This document shows, piece by piece, positions 50,428-59,446 of a DNA stretch of 64,000 nt. Source of the stretch: Vineibacter terrae (GTDB lineage Bacteria > Pseudomonadota > Alphaproteobacteria > Reyranellales > Reyranellaceae). Each line of letters starts with the position of its first letter. The first letter of the stretch is position 1. Location: the NCBI RefSeq assembly GCF_008039615.1, contig NZ_VDUZ01000018.1, positions 1 to 64,000 on the forward strand, in the 5' to 3' direction. Under the pieces are notes generated by a model. That model had not been told where the DNA came from and made no database searches. It saw only the letters and a list, made by a program, of their open reading frames with translations. The position numbers and the translations under genes are program-made.

Positions 50428-51375
50428 CTACCCGAGCGATCCCGGATCGAGATTGGCGCCGCACACCAGGACACCGACCTTCTCGTCCGCTGCCGGGGTG
50501 TAGGCGCCGGACATCAGCGCGGCCAGTCCGGTGGCGCCGGCCGGCTCGGCCATGACGCGCAGCTCGCTCCACAGGGCGCGCTGCGCCGCGCGCACGGCGT
50601 CGTCGCTGACCAGCACGCTGCGGGCGACGCGGTTGCGGGCGATCTCGAAATTGGGTGCGCCGATGCGGCTGGCGCCCAGGGCGTCGGCGGCCAGGCCGCT
50701 GATGTTGACGTCGACGGGCTGCCCGGCAGCCAGGGCCGCATGCAGGGTCGGCGTGCCCTCGGTCTCGACCGCCACCACCTTCACCCGCGCGCCGCACCAC
50801 AGCGCGCAGCCGGCGATCAGGCCGCCGCCGCCCACCGCCACCAGCAGCGTGTCGAAGGCCGCCTGCAGCTCGAACTCCAGCGCCGTCGTGCCGGCGCCGA
50901 CAAAGACCTCGGGATCGTCATAGGCGCCGACGGTGAGCGCCCCGGTCTCCTGCGCCCGCGCTTCGCTGGCGGCCCGGGCCTCGGCGTAGACGGCGCCGAC
51001 CTGGTGCACGACGGCGCCGTAGCTGCGCAGCCGCTCGACCTTGGCCGGGGCCGAGATGGTGGGCACGAAGATCTCCGCCCGGTGGCCCAGCGCCCGCGCC
51101 GCGTAGGCCACGGCGGCGCCATGGTTGCCGCCCGAGGCGGCAATCACGCCGGCCGGTCCCGGCGCGCTCACCAGCAGCTTGTGGAACGCACCGCGGCCCT
51201 TGAACGAGCCGCTGTGCTGCAGCGATTCAAGCTTCAGGGCCAGCTTGTGCTCGAGGCCGAAGGCGCCGGCCGGCAGATCGATCGCCGGGGTGTGGCGGAT
51301 ATGCGGCTTGATGCGCACATAGGCGGCGGCGACGGCATCGGACGAGACCGTGCGAGCGACAGGTGTATCAGGCAT
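50428..51375 (-). CDS. PLP-dependent threonine/serine dehydratase family protein
   Basis: A 315-residue fold-type II PLP enzyme. The PLP lysine is in LQHSGSFKGRGAF, the glycine loop ASGGNHGAAVAYAA follows, and the phosphate-binding VAVGGGGLIAGCALW lies near 185. There is no ACT regulatory domain, so it resembles catabolic threonine/serine dehydratases, or serine racemase-like enzymes, rather than IlvA. LRVMAEPAGATGLAAL is typical of the C-terminal domain. It is a single gene; the two membrane proteins behind it have their own coupling. Confidence 0.9.
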   Translation of the reverse strand: MPDTPVARTVSSDAVAAAYVRIKPHIRHTPAIDLPAGAFGLEHKLALKLESLQHSGSFKGRGAFHKLLVSAPGPAGVIAASGGNHGAAVAYAARALGHRAEIFVPTISAPAKVERLRSYGAVVHQVGAVYAEARAASEARAQETGALTVGAYDDPEVFVGAGTTALEFELQAAFDTLLVAVGGGGLIAGCALWCGARVKVVAVETEGTPTLHAALAAGQPVDVNISGLAADALGASRIGAPNFEIARNRVARSVLVSDDAVRAAQRALWSELRVMAEPAGATGLAALMSGAYTPAADEKVGVLVCGANLDPGSLG

Positions 51376-51384
51376 GGCCCGGTG

Positions 51385-51711
51385 TTAGCCGGTTCCGGCG
51401 GGGCCGTCCATGGGGGGCCGCCGCCGTTCGGCTGCCATCAGCTGCTGCAGCTTGCGCTGCTCCCAGTCCGGCGCCAGCAGGCGCAGCGGCCACTCGAATG
51501 CCGAGGCGGCCTGGACCGTGATCGCGATGCCCCAGCCCAGCAGCGGCCAGATCGCCCAATAGCGGTGCCCGTTGACCAGGTTGATCAGGTGCAGCAGGGC
51601 ATTGACGCCGATATAGACAGCGAGGTGGCGGTAGAAGGCCTTGAGCATCGCCAGCCGGCGGTGGGCGCGGCGCGCGATCTCGAATTCGGCGGCGTCCGGG
51701 AGCTGCGGCAT
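51385..51711 (-). CDS. 2TM-domain membrane protein
   Basis: A 108-residue protein matching the 2TM domain family: a basic amphipathic start (AAEFEIARRAHRRLAMLKAF), then two helices (HLAVYIGVNALLHLINLV and IWPLLGWGIAITVQAASAF) and a charged tail. In histidine kinases and stand-alone proteins this domain is often linked to LytTR systems, and a LytTR regulator is close by. Its ATG overlaps the stop of the upstream membrane-protein gene (ATGA). Function unknown. Confidence 0.8.
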   Translation of the reverse strand: MPQLPDAAEFEIARRAHRRLAMLKAFYRHLAVYIGVNALLHLINLVNGHRYWAIWPLLGWGIAITVQAASAFEWPLRLLAPDWEQRKLQQLMAAERRRPPMDGPAGTG

Positions 51712-52238
51712 CACGCAGCCTCCATCACCCGGCCGGTCCGCAAGGCACGCCGGTAGCGCAGCAACAGCCTGGCCAGCCACCCCAGCCCGATGCCGGCAAT
51801 GGCGCCGCCGATGGCGGCGGCGGCCACGATCCAGGTCAGGTCTGCCGCCAGCGACGGCTGCCGGCCGACGGCGACGCCCATGGCGTAGCGCACGACGAAG
51901 ATCGACAGGCCCAGCGCCATGGGGAACCAGCTGCCAGCCAGCTGCAGCTGGCCCTGGCCGGATGCGACGCTGAGGCCGCGCCGGGCGGCGATCAGCCCGC
52001 CCAGCGGCGCGGCCAGGCAGGCGGCCAGCAGCCAGGCGGGAACCGACAGCGCCGGGTGGGCCGTGCTCATGGCGTTGAACAGCGACACCGAGACCGCCAC
52101 CGCGGGCAGGATCGCCAGCCGGACCGGTGCGACGGTCTGCACCTGCAGGCCGCGCCATCCCAGCCATAGCACCAGGGCGAGCAGGCCCCAGACCCAGACC
52201 GGGGTATGGAGGAATGTCTGAACGATCGCGGTCGTCAT
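51711..52238 (-). CDS. Membrane protein of unknown function (about five helices)
   Basis: A 175-residue hydrophobic protein beginning MTTAIVQTFLHTPVWVWGLL, with further helices at VWGLLALVLWLGWRG, LAILPAVAVSVSLFNA, VPAWLLAACLAAPLGGLIAA, FPMALGLSIFVVRYAMGVAV and WIVAAAAIGGAIAGIGLGWL. I recognise the TPVWVWxLL opening from small DUF-type membrane proteins but cannot name a function. It is translationally coupled to the 2TM gene and divergent from the LytTR regulator at 52361. Confidence 0.7.
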   Translation of the reverse strand: MTTAIVQTFLHTPVWVWGLLALVLWLGWRGLQVQTVAPVRLAILPAVAVSVSLFNAMSTAHPALSVPAWLLAACLAAPLGGLIAARRGLSVASGQGQLQLAGSWFPMALGLSIFVVRYAMGVAVGRQPSLAADLTWIVAAAAIGGAIAGIGLGWLARLLLRYRRALRTGRVMEAA

Positions 52239-52360
52239 GTGGTGCGCCTTGCGTCGGTGGATAGCCCGGCCGGTATGCGCGGCCAGCGGCGGACGGGGCC
52301 ACGGCAAGTTCGTGGAAGCGCTGGTGTTTTGCGCCAAAGATCGGCATTGATCGCTTCGCG

Positions 52361-53221
52361 ATGCGCCAATCGACGTTCTTTCAAGCGCTGCCGTTCCAGC
52401 TTTTGTGCATGTCGATTGCCGCCATCGTGCTGGCGATGATCGGTCCCTACGGCACCTATGTCGACCTGCCCCTGCCGGTCCGCCTGGTCTATTGGGCGCT
52501 GAGCATGGCCTGTGGCTGGTTCCTGATGATGGGGCTGGCCATGGCCATCAACCGGATCGAGCCGCTGCAGGCCTGGCCGGTGGCTGGCCGGATGGCATTG
52601 GCCGGCGTGCTGGGCGGCGTGCCCATGGCCGGGATCGCCTGGACGATCGAGGCCCTGTTCCGGCGTCCGTTGCCGCTCGCGGCCGTGCCCGAGCTGCTGA
52701 TGAACACCACCGTGCTGACCGTCGTGCTGGCCATCGCCATCGGCCAGCTGGTCGAGCTGCGCCTGCAGGCGCGGGCCGGCGCGGCCGAGATCACGGCGCC
52801 GCCATCGCCGCTGGCCGAGCCGTCTCCGCCGCCCGCGGCCGGCCCGGCGCAGGAAGCGCCGACCCTGCCTGTCGCGGCCGCGCCGGCCGGGAACTTCCTG
52901 CGCCGCCTGCCGCCGGAGCTGGGGCGCGACCTGCTGGCCCTGGAGATGGAGGATCACTACGCGCGCGTGCACACGATGCGGGGCAGCACGCTGATCCTGA
53001 TGCGCCTGCGCGACGCGGTGGCCGAGCTGGGCGGGGGCAGCGGCCTGCAGGTGCATCGCTCGTGGTGGGTGGCGCGGGACGCCGTGGCGGACGTCGAGCG
53101 CGCCGCCGGCAAGCTGACCCTGGTGCTGCGCAATGAGCTGCGCGTGCCGGTGAGCAAGACCTATCGCGAGGCGGTCAGGGCCACCGGCTGGGACGGGCCA
53201 CGAGGCGCCTCCCACGGCTGA
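52361..53221 (+). CDS. Membrane-anchored LytTR-type transcriptional regulator
   Basis: A 286-residue protein with about four N-terminal helices (LLCMSIAAIVLAMIGPYG, VYWALSMACGWFLMMGLAMA, GRMALAGVLGGVPMAGIAW, VLTVVLAIAIGQLVEL), a Pro/Ala linker near 145-175 and a C-terminal LytTR DNA-binding domain. In that domain are LLALEMEDHYARVHTMRGST, LRDAVAELGGGSGLQVHRSW and ELRVPVSKTYREAV. There is no phosphoacceptor domain. It probably senses a membrane signal and regulates nearby genes such as the divergent membrane-protein pair starting 123 bases away. Confidence 0.88.
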   Translation: MRQSTFFQALPFQLLCMSIAAIVLAMIGPYGTYVDLPLPVRLVYWALSMACGWFLMMGLAMAINRIEPLQAWPVAGRMALAGVLGGVPMAGIAWTIEALFRRPLPLAAVPELLMNTTVLTVVLAIAIGQLVELRLQARAGAAEITAPPSPLAEPSPPPAAGPAQEAPTLPVAAAPAGNFLRRLPPELGRDLLALEMEDHYARVHTMRGSTLILMRLRDAVAELGGGSGLQVHRSWWVARDAVADVERAAGKLTLVLRNELRVPVSKTYREAVRATGWDGPRGASHG

Positions 53222-53222
53222 T

Positions 53223-54194
53223 TCAGTCGACCGTCGCGCCCGACGCCTTCACGACCTTCGCCCACTTCTCGATCTCGGCCCTCACGAACGTGCCCAGCTC
53301 GGCCGGCGAGGAAGTGATCACCTCGAAGCCCGCCTTGGCGGCCACATCCTTGACCTCCGGCAGGGCCATGGCCTTCAGGATATCGCCGTTGAGCCGGGTC
53401 ACGATGTCGGCCGGCATGCCGGCCGGCGCGAACAGGGCGAACCAGGCATCCGATTCGAAGCCGGGGAACAGCGTCTCGGCCACGGTTGGCACACCGGGCA
53501 GGGCCGGCGCGCGCGCCTTGCCGGTGGTGGCCAGCGGCCGCAGCTTGCCGGCGCGGATCTGGCCGATCACCGACGGCATGGTCTGGAAGCTCGTCGACAC
53601 CTGGCCGCTGACCAGGTCCTGCACGGCCGGCGCGGTGCCCTTGTACGGCACATGCGTCAGGTCGATCTTGGCCAGGCCTTTGAACAGCTCCATCGTCAGA
53701 TGCGAGGCCGAGCCGTTGCCGGTCGAGGCATAGTTCACCTTGCCGCCCTGGGCCTTGGCCCAGGCGACGAAGCCACGGATGTCGGTGGCTGGCACGTCGG
53801 GGTGCACCACCAGCACATGAGTGACCCCCGCCACCAGGGCGATCGGCGCGAAATCCTTGGCCGCATCGTAGGGGTGGTTCGGGAACAGGCTCTGGTTCGT
53901 GGCGTGGGTGGCATTGTTGCCCATCACCAGTGTGTAGCCGTCGGCCGGCGCCTTGGCGACGAGGTCGCTGCCCAGGTTGCCGCTGGCGCCCGGCTTGTTG
54001 TCGACGATCACCTGCTGGCCCAGCGTCGCCGTCAGCCGCTCGGCAATCACGCGGGCCAGGACGTCCGTGGAGCCGCCGGCCGGGTACGGCACGACCAGGC
54101 GGATCGGCTTGGCCGGCCAGGACTGTGCCCGGGCCGCGGGCGCAGCAGCCAACAGGCTGAGGCCGGCAAGGAACGAACGGCGGTGAAACGGCAT
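53223..54194 (-). CDS. Bug-family (tripartite tricarboxylate transporter) substrate-binding protein
   Basis: A 323-residue periplasmic binding protein with a Tat-like signal (MPFHRRSFLAGLSLLAAAPA, cleaved after ARAQ). The Bug signature is clear: KPIRLVVPYPAGGSTDVLAR, QVIVDNKPGASGNLGSDLVA, LVMGNNATHATN and VNYASTGNGSASHLTMELF. It captures carboxylates or related ligands. No TctA or TctB membrane genes are adjacent, so it is an orphan receptor, as is common for Bug proteins. The start at 54194 is preferred over a TTG at 54206. Convergent with the LytTR gene. Confidence 0.92.
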   Translation of the reverse strand: MPFHRRSFLAGLSLLAAAPAARAQSWPAKPIRLVVPYPAGGSTDVLARVIAERLTATLGQQVIVDNKPGASGNLGSDLVAKAPADGYTLVMGNNATHATNQSLFPNHPYDAAKDFAPIALVAGVTHVLVVHPDVPATDIRGFVAWAKAQGGKVNYASTGNGSASHLTMELFKGLAKIDLTHVPYKGTAPAVQDLVSGQVSTSFQTMPSVIGQIRAGKLRPLATTGKARAPALPGVPTVAETLFPGFESDAWFALFAPAGMPADIVTRLNGDILKAMALPEVKDVAAKAGFEVITSSPAELGTFVRAEIEKWAKVVKASGATVD

Positions 54195-54437
54195 GAAGAA
54201 CCCCAAGAAAACCCGGAAATCACAGGCGCTGTCGCCTTAACATGCGCCGCCCGTAGTGACCTCGGTGGATTTTGCGCGTCGGGTTTTCGCAGGTGGGCTT
54301 CAAGGCGGCTGTAGCGCGCGTGCTGGACAACAGCTGGCATCTGTGGTGCGGGTAGCGCACCGGCGCCCTCTTCCCGCCCGATTCTCGGTCGAACGTAACG
54401 TCATGCCGGTCGTTTGTTTCGACCGGCTATTTTCGTG

Positions 54438-56591
54438 ATGACCGCCGCCGATTATCCCATCGCCCTGCCGCCGCGCCACGCGCTGCACGAATATCGGATC
54501 GAGCGGGTGCTGGGCCATGGCGGCTTCGGCATCACCTACCTCGCCGTCGATTCGACGCTGCGCAAGAAGGTCGCGCTGAAGGAGTATCTGCCGGCCCAGT
54601 TCGCCGTGCGCGTCGAGGGCGCCACGGTGATGCCACGCACGCGCCGGCTGGCGGACGACTACCGCTGGGGTCTGGAGCGCTTCCTCGACGAGGCGCGCAC
54701 CCTGGCACGTTTCCGTCACGTCAACATCGTGCCGGTGCTGCGGTTCTTCGAGGCCAACGGCACGGCCTACATCGTCATGGAATACGAGGAGGGGCGGCCG
54801 CTGGCGGCCTTGCTGGCCGGTCCGGGCCGCCTGCCGCCGGTCCGGGTCCGGGCGCTGCTCGATGGCCTGATGGACGGGCTGGCGCAGATCCATGCTGCCG
54901 GCTTCCTGCACCGCGACATCAAGCCATCCAACGTCATCGTGCGCGCCGACGGCACGCCGGTGCTGATCGATTTCGGCGCGGCGCGGCAGGCGCTGCTGCG
55001 CGGCGGGGCCACGCTCACCAGCATCGTCACCCCGCGCTATGCGCCGCTGGAGCAGTACCAGGCCGAGGCCGAGCAGGGGCCGTGGACCGACATCTATGCT
55101 CTGGCCGCCGTGGCGCGGCACGCCATCACCGGCGAGCCGCCGCCGGAAGCGCCGGGGCGGGTGCGCAAGGATCCGTGCCGGCCTTTGGCCGACGGCGACA
55201 TCGCCGGTTACGGCAAGCCGTTCCTGGCCGCCATCGATCACGGCTTGGCCGTGCATCCCGAGGATCGGCCGCAGACGATCGCCGCCTGGCGCGAAGCGAT
55301 GGGCGTGCCGCCACCCCATGTTGCGCCGGAACCGGACACCGCGGCCGAAGACGTGCCGGCCGCCGCCCGCACGCGCCTGATGTCGGCGCCGTTGACCCAG
55401 GCCGTGCCGGCGCCGCGGGCCGCGGCGGCGAAGGCGGCGGTGATGCCGATCCGTCTGGGCGGCGCCGACGACACGCACCGCGTGCGGCCGGCGGTGCCGG
55501 TTCCGCCGCGCCGCTCCGGCCGGATGCTGGGCCGCTTGCTGAGCCTTGTTGTCGCCACGGCTGTGCTGGGGGCCGGCGTCTATGCATGGCAGAAGCTGCC
55601 GGACGGCAGCGATGCGCCGCCGCGGCCTGACGCCAAGCCGCCGTCCAGCGCGACGGCGCCGCCGCCGGTTGCCGTGCCGCCGTCGACCAGGACAGCAGGC
55701 ACCCCCGGTAGGCACATGCCGGAGTCCAAGGGCGACCCGGTGCCGCTGCGGCCGCCGGCCAACCCGGAACCGCCCCCGGGTCAGATCGGGTCGATCGATG
55801 ACCTGCTGCGTCGCGGCGATGCGCCGCCGCCGGCTGCTGCGCCGGTGTCGGCCACGGCCAAGGCCGGGCGCGACAGGGTGATGGAAACGACGCTCCAGGC
55901 TGCCACCCAGGCGAAGGCGGCAGCCGATCTTGCGGCGCAGGCCCAGCGGCGCGCCCAGGCGCGCGCCGGCGATGCCCGGATCCGGGCCGCCGAGGCCGGC
56001 AAGCCCGACCTCGCGGCGGTCGAGCATCTGACCTTCGACGATGGCTCGAGCTATGCCGGCCAGCTCGCCGACGGCCGGCGCGGCGGCCTGGGCGTGGCCG
56101 AGCTGCGCGGCGGCGAGCACCAGGCCGGCGACTGGAAGGCCGATCGTCTCGATGGCCTGGGTGTCCTGCAGGCCAGCGATGGCCGCGGCTACGAAGGCGA
56201 GTGGCGCAACGGGATGCCCGATGGCGTCGGCATGTTCAAGCTGGGGCCCGACGAGCGCTATTTCGGCGAGGTGAAGGGCGGCCAGCCGCAGGGTGCAGGG
56301 GTGCGGGTGCTGGGTGACGGGCGCGAGACGACCACGCTCGCCGGCATGTGGCAGAACGGCGTGCTGGAAGGCCCGGGTGTCGAGACGACGTCCTCGGGCT
56401 GGCGCTACGAGGGTGGCTTCCGCGGCGGCAAGCGCCACGGCCCCGGCACGCTCACGGCGCCCGACGGCAGACGCTTTCACGGAACGTTTGTCGATGGCGT
56501 CGCTGACGGCTACGGTGTCTCCGTTGCACCCGATGGCCGCATGTCGTCGGGCGAGTGGCGTGCGGGCAACCTGGCGCGCGCCGACGACTAG
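54438..56591 (+). CDS. Membrane Ser/Thr protein kinase with periplasmic MORN repeats
   Basis: A 717-residue fusion. Residues about 18-290 are a Hanks-type kinase: glycine loop GHGGFG at 26-31, Lys48 in VALKEY, HRDIKPSN with Asp160, DFG at 178-180 and the activation segment VTPRYAPLEQY. One membrane helix lies at about 364-384 (GRLLSLVVATAVLGAGVYAW). A Pro-rich linker and a coiled-coil-like Ala/Gln/Arg stretch lead into MORN-type repeats at about 533-710 (SSYAGQLADGRRGGLGV, GYEGEWRNGMPDGVGMF, WRYEGGFRGGKRHGPGTL). The kinase faces the cytoplasm and the repeats the periplasm, so it could sense the envelope. The antiporter gene follows after 45 bases. Confidence 0.92.
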   Translation: MTAADYPIALPPRHALHEYRIERVLGHGGFGITYLAVDSTLRKKVALKEYLPAQFAVRVEGATVMPRTRRLADDYRWGLERFLDEARTLARFRHVNIVPVLRFFEANGTAYIVMEYEEGRPLAALLAGPGRLPPVRVRALLDGLMDGLAQIHAAGFLHRDIKPSNVIVRADGTPVLIDFGAARQALLRGGATLTSIVTPRYAPLEQYQAEAEQGPWTDIYALAAVARHAITGEPPPEAPGRVRKDPCRPLADGDIAGYGKPFLAAIDHGLAVHPEDRPQTIAAWREAMGVPPPHVAPEPDTAAEDVPAAARTRLMSAPLTQAVPAPRAAAAKAAVMPIRLGGADDTHRVRPAVPVPPRRSGRMLGRLLSLVVATAVLGAGVYAWQKLPDGSDAPPRPDAKPPSSATAPPPVAVPPSTRTAGTPGRHMPESKGDPVPLRPPANPEPPPGQIGSIDDLLRRGDAPPPAAAPVSATAKAGRDRVMETTLQAATQAKAAADLAAQAQRRAQARAGDARIRAAEAGKPDLAAVEHLTFDDGSSYAGQLADGRRGGLGVAELRGGEHQAGDWKADRLDGLGVLQASDGRGYEGEWRNGMPDGVGMFKLGPDERYFGEVKGGQPQGAGVRVLGDGRETTTLAGMWQNGVLEGPGVETTSSGWRYEGGFRGGKRHGPGTLTAPDGRRFHGTFVDGVADGYGVSVAPDGRMSSGEWRAGNLARADD

Positions 56592-56636
56592 GGGAAGCCG
56601 GCGCGCGTCGTCGGCACGGCGACGCACGAGGGCTGC

Positions 56637-59105
56637 TTGACGGAAATTGTCGTCGCGATATTGGCGATCGCGCTGGCATTGGTGCTGGTCAGCGTGCTGC
56701 TGCCGGTGGCCGAGCGCCTGCGCATCCCCCACACCGTGCTGCTGGCTGTCCTGGGTATCGCGCTCGGCGTCACCGGGGCGTGGCTGGTCGGTGAGACCGA
56801 GCGGTTCGGCCTGCTCGGTGATTTCTTCGAAGGGTTGACCGCGGTCGGCGTCAGTCCTGCGGCATTCCTCTACATCTTCCTGCCGCCACTGCTGTTCACC
56901 GCCGGCCTGACCATCGACGTGCGCCGTCTGTTCGACGAGATGTCGGCGGTGCTGCTGCTGGCGATCGTGGCCGTGTTCGTCTGCATCGGGGTGGTGGGCG
57001 GTGTTGTCCACGCCGTGACGGGCATCGATATTTTCGTCTGCCTGCTGCTCGGCGCCATTGTCTCGACCACCGACCCGGCGGCCGTCATCGGCATCCTGCG
57101 CGAGGTCGGCGCGCCCAAGCGCCTGTCGATCCTCGCCGAGGGCGAAGCGCTGTTCAACGACGCCGCGGCCATCGCCACCTTCACCATCCTGATCGACGTG
57201 CTGGTGCATCACATCGTGCCGGACGCGGCCGCTCCGGGGCTCGACTTCCTGCGCGAGTTCGTGGGCGGCATCATGCTGGGCATCGTGCTGGCCCATGTGG
57301 CGCTGTTCATCGTCACGCGCCTCGGCGGCTCGATCACCGGCCTGGCCTCCGTCACCGTCGGCCTCGCCTATGTCGCCTACATCCTGGGCGACCAGTACCT
57401 GCACGTATCCGGCGTGGTGGCCGTCGTGGTGGCGGCGCTGACCCTGGCGACGCTGGGGCCGACGCGCCTGCAGCCGCACCAGTGGGAAGCATTGCGCCAT
57501 ACCTGGCACCAGCTCGAATTCTGGGCCAACTCCCTGATCTTCCTGCTGGCCGCCATCGTGGCGGTGCGGGTCCTGGCCGGCATCCGCTGGTGGCACCTCG
57601 TCGCCGTCGCGGCGCTCTACATCGCCGCCTTCGGCGCCCGTGCCCTGGTGCTGTTCGGGCTGCTGCCGGTGCTCGAGTTCTTCGGCCGCGTACAGCCTGT
57701 CGACCGCCGCTACAAGACCATGATCGTCTGGGGCGGCCTGCGCGGCGCCGTGACTGTGGCGCTGGCCCTGGTGGCCTACGGCAATGACAGGCTGCCGCAG
57801 GACGTCCGCGATTTCGTGGCCATCATCGCCACGCTGTTCGTGCTTGCCACCCTGTTCATCAACGCGCCCACCCTGCGACCGCTGATGCGCTTCTTCCGCC
57901 TGAACGAGCTCGACGAGACCGACAAGGCCCTGCGCGACCGGGTGCTGCTGCTGTCCTGGGCATCGGTGGCGGCGCAGGTGCGCGACGTCGCCAAGGTCTA
58001 TGGCGCCGACGCCGACATCGCGCAGCGCCTGCCGCACCTGGAAGCCGGCGATGCCGCGATGTCGGCGGGGGGCGACATCGCCCTGCCGATGGACAAGCGG
58101 ATCGCCTACGGGTTGCGCACGCTCTGCGCCCGCGAGCGCGAGCTCTATCTCTGGCGCTTCGGCCAGCAGTCGATCTCACGGCACATCGCCACCATGCTGG
58201 TGGTCGACGCCGACCGGCTGATCGACCAAGTGCAGACCGATGGCGTCGCCGGCTACGCGCTGGCGCTGCAGCAGGACGTCATGCTCGATCGCGGTTTTCG
58301 CATCGCGCTGTGGCTGCACCAGACCTTCGGCCTGGAGAGGCCGCTTGCCGACCGCCTAGCCGATCGCTTCGAGACTCTATTGGTCGAGCGCAGCGTGATG
58401 CACGAGCTGATCGACTTCAACCGCGCCGACATGGCGGACCTGCTGGGCGAGCCGGTCGCCGACAAGCTGCACGCGCTGCTCGACGAGCGGCTGCAGGGCA
58501 TCGATGGCGCGCTCAAGGCATTGTCGCTGCAGTACGGTGACTATGCCGACACCATTCGCGCCCAGCACTTGCAGCGCATCGCGATCCGCCTCGAGTCGGC
58601 GGAATACGACCGCCAGCGCCGCAACTTCGCCATCAGCCAGGAGGTCTATCGCGACCTGCAGCATGCCCTGCAGGAGCGCCGTGCCGAGGCAGCGCGTCGT
58701 CCGCCGTTGCGGCTGGGCCTCAAGCTCACCGCGATGGTCGAGCGCGTGCCGCTGTTCGCGGGCTTGGCGGCCGGCGAGGTCTCGGCGGTCGGCAGGCTGC
58801 TGCGCGCCCGCGTCGTGCTGCCGGGGCAGAAGATCGTCACCCGCGGCGAGCGCGGCGATGCGATGTACTTCATCGCTGCCGGGGTCGCGCAGGTGAAGCT
58901 GGCGATGGGCGACGTCGAGCTGGGTGAAGGCGCCTTCTTCGGCGAGGTGGCGCTGCTGGAGCACAAGCCGCGCAACGCCGATGTCGTCGCCAAAGGCGTC
59001 TGCCATCTGCTGCGGCTCGACGCGCGTGATTTCCGCCGCCTGCTGGCTGCCCGTCCTGACATGCGCCAGGAGATCGAGAGCGTGGCCGCGCAGCGGCGCG
59101 GCTAG
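56637..59105 (+). CDS. Na+/H+ antiporter (CPA1 family) with C-terminal cyclic-nucleotide-binding-like domain
   Basis: An 822-residue cation/proton exchanger. The first ~420 residues hold about twelve helices with CPA1 hallmarks FLPPLLFTAGLTID, GAIVSTTDPAAVIGIL, ILAEGEALFNDAAAI and VWGGLRGAVTVALALV. A long helical cytoplasmic region follows, then a cNMP-binding-like domain at 704-822 (VPLFAGLAAGEVSAVGRLLR, VTRGERGDAMYFIAAG, FFGEVALLEHKPRNADVV). The phosphate-binding cassette has Asn where Ser or Thr is usual. The start is TTG 56637 with GAGGG eight bases upstream. A hairpin terminator lies at 59113. Confidence 0.9.
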   Translation: MTEIVVAILAIALALVLVSVLLPVAERLRIPHTVLLAVLGIALGVTGAWLVGETERFGLLGDFFEGLTAVGVSPAAFLYIFLPPLLFTAGLTIDVRRLFDEMSAVLLLAIVAVFVCIGVVGGVVHAVTGIDIFVCLLLGAIVSTTDPAAVIGILREVGAPKRLSILAEGEALFNDAAAIATFTILIDVLVHHIVPDAAAPGLDFLREFVGGIMLGIVLAHVALFIVTRLGGSITGLASVTVGLAYVAYILGDQYLHVSGVVAVVVAALTLATLGPTRLQPHQWEALRHTWHQLEFWANSLIFLLAAIVAVRVLAGIRWWHLVAVAALYIAAFGARALVLFGLLPVLEFFGRVQPVDRRYKTMIVWGGLRGAVTVALALVAYGNDRLPQDVRDFVAIIATLFVLATLFINAPTLRPLMRFFRLNELDETDKALRDRVLLLSWASVAAQVRDVAKVYGADADIAQRLPHLEAGDAAMSAGGDIALPMDKRIAYGLRTLCARERELYLWRFGQQSISRHIATMLVVDADRLIDQVQTDGVAGYALALQQDVMLDRGFRIALWLHQTFGLERPLADRLADRFETLLVERSVMHELIDFNRADMADLLGEPVADKLHALLDERLQGIDGALKALSLQYGDYADTIRAQHLQRIAIRLESAEYDRQRRNFAISQEVYRDLQHALQERRAEAARRPPLRLGLKLTAMVERVPLFAGLAAGEVSAVGRLLRARVVLPGQKIVTRGERGDAMYFIAAGVAQVKLAMGDVELGEGAFFGEVALLEHKPRNADVVAKGVCHLLRLDARDFRRLLAARPDMRQEIESVAAQRRG

Positions 59106-59112
59106 CTCATGT

Positions 59113-59184
59113 GGGAGCGCCGGCTTCCAGCCGGTTCATGATTTCGGCGCTTCGCGCCGATGCCGGCTGGAAGCTGGCGCTCCC
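59113..59184. terminator. Nested long hairpin after the antiporter gene
   Basis: GGGAGCGCCGGCTTCCAGCC (59113 on) pairs with GGCTGGAAGCTGGCGCTCCC (ending 59184) with one mismatch over 22 positions. Inside it TCGGCGC-TTC-GCGCCGA (59144-59160) forms a second hairpin. The long arms look like a mobile palindromic repeat recruited as a terminator. Confidence 0.65.
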
Positions 59185-59446
59185 GTCCATGTCTGGTCGC
59201 TGATGCGCCTGTCAGCGCAGCGAGGATCGCCTGCGAGGGACGCACGGGCTCCATTCATGGGAATTTTCTCACGGAAATCGTGGCCATCGGCCCGGTCACC
59301 AAAAAATCTTTGTTCACTTGAATGATTGTTCTCAGGAAATGAGCGCTCATCTTAAAAGGCAAAAAAAGGTTTGCTATCAAGCTATTGGGCGTTAAAACTG
59401 CCGTTGCATTTCTGCAACACCTCCCCCGCAGCGGAGTGAAGCGTTC
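59185..59446. other. A/T-rich upstream region of the DUF882 peptidase gene
   Basis: No gene is seen in this stretch. Between about 59290 and 59400 the DNA is clearly richer in A/T than elsewhere (AAAAAATC, AAAAAAAGG). The best promoter-like pair is TTTGCT (59370-59375) and TAAAAC (59393-59398) with 17 bases between them. GTTGCATTTCTGCAAC at 59402 is a short hairpin in the leader. Confidence 0.4.

Noticed and set aside
54300-58037. 1245-codon open frame on the minus strand antisense to the kinase and antiporter genes
   Set aside because: It is a by-product of high G/C at third positions. Its translation is rich in His/Arg/Gln/Gly with no domain, and both sense genes have clear families and catalytic motifs.
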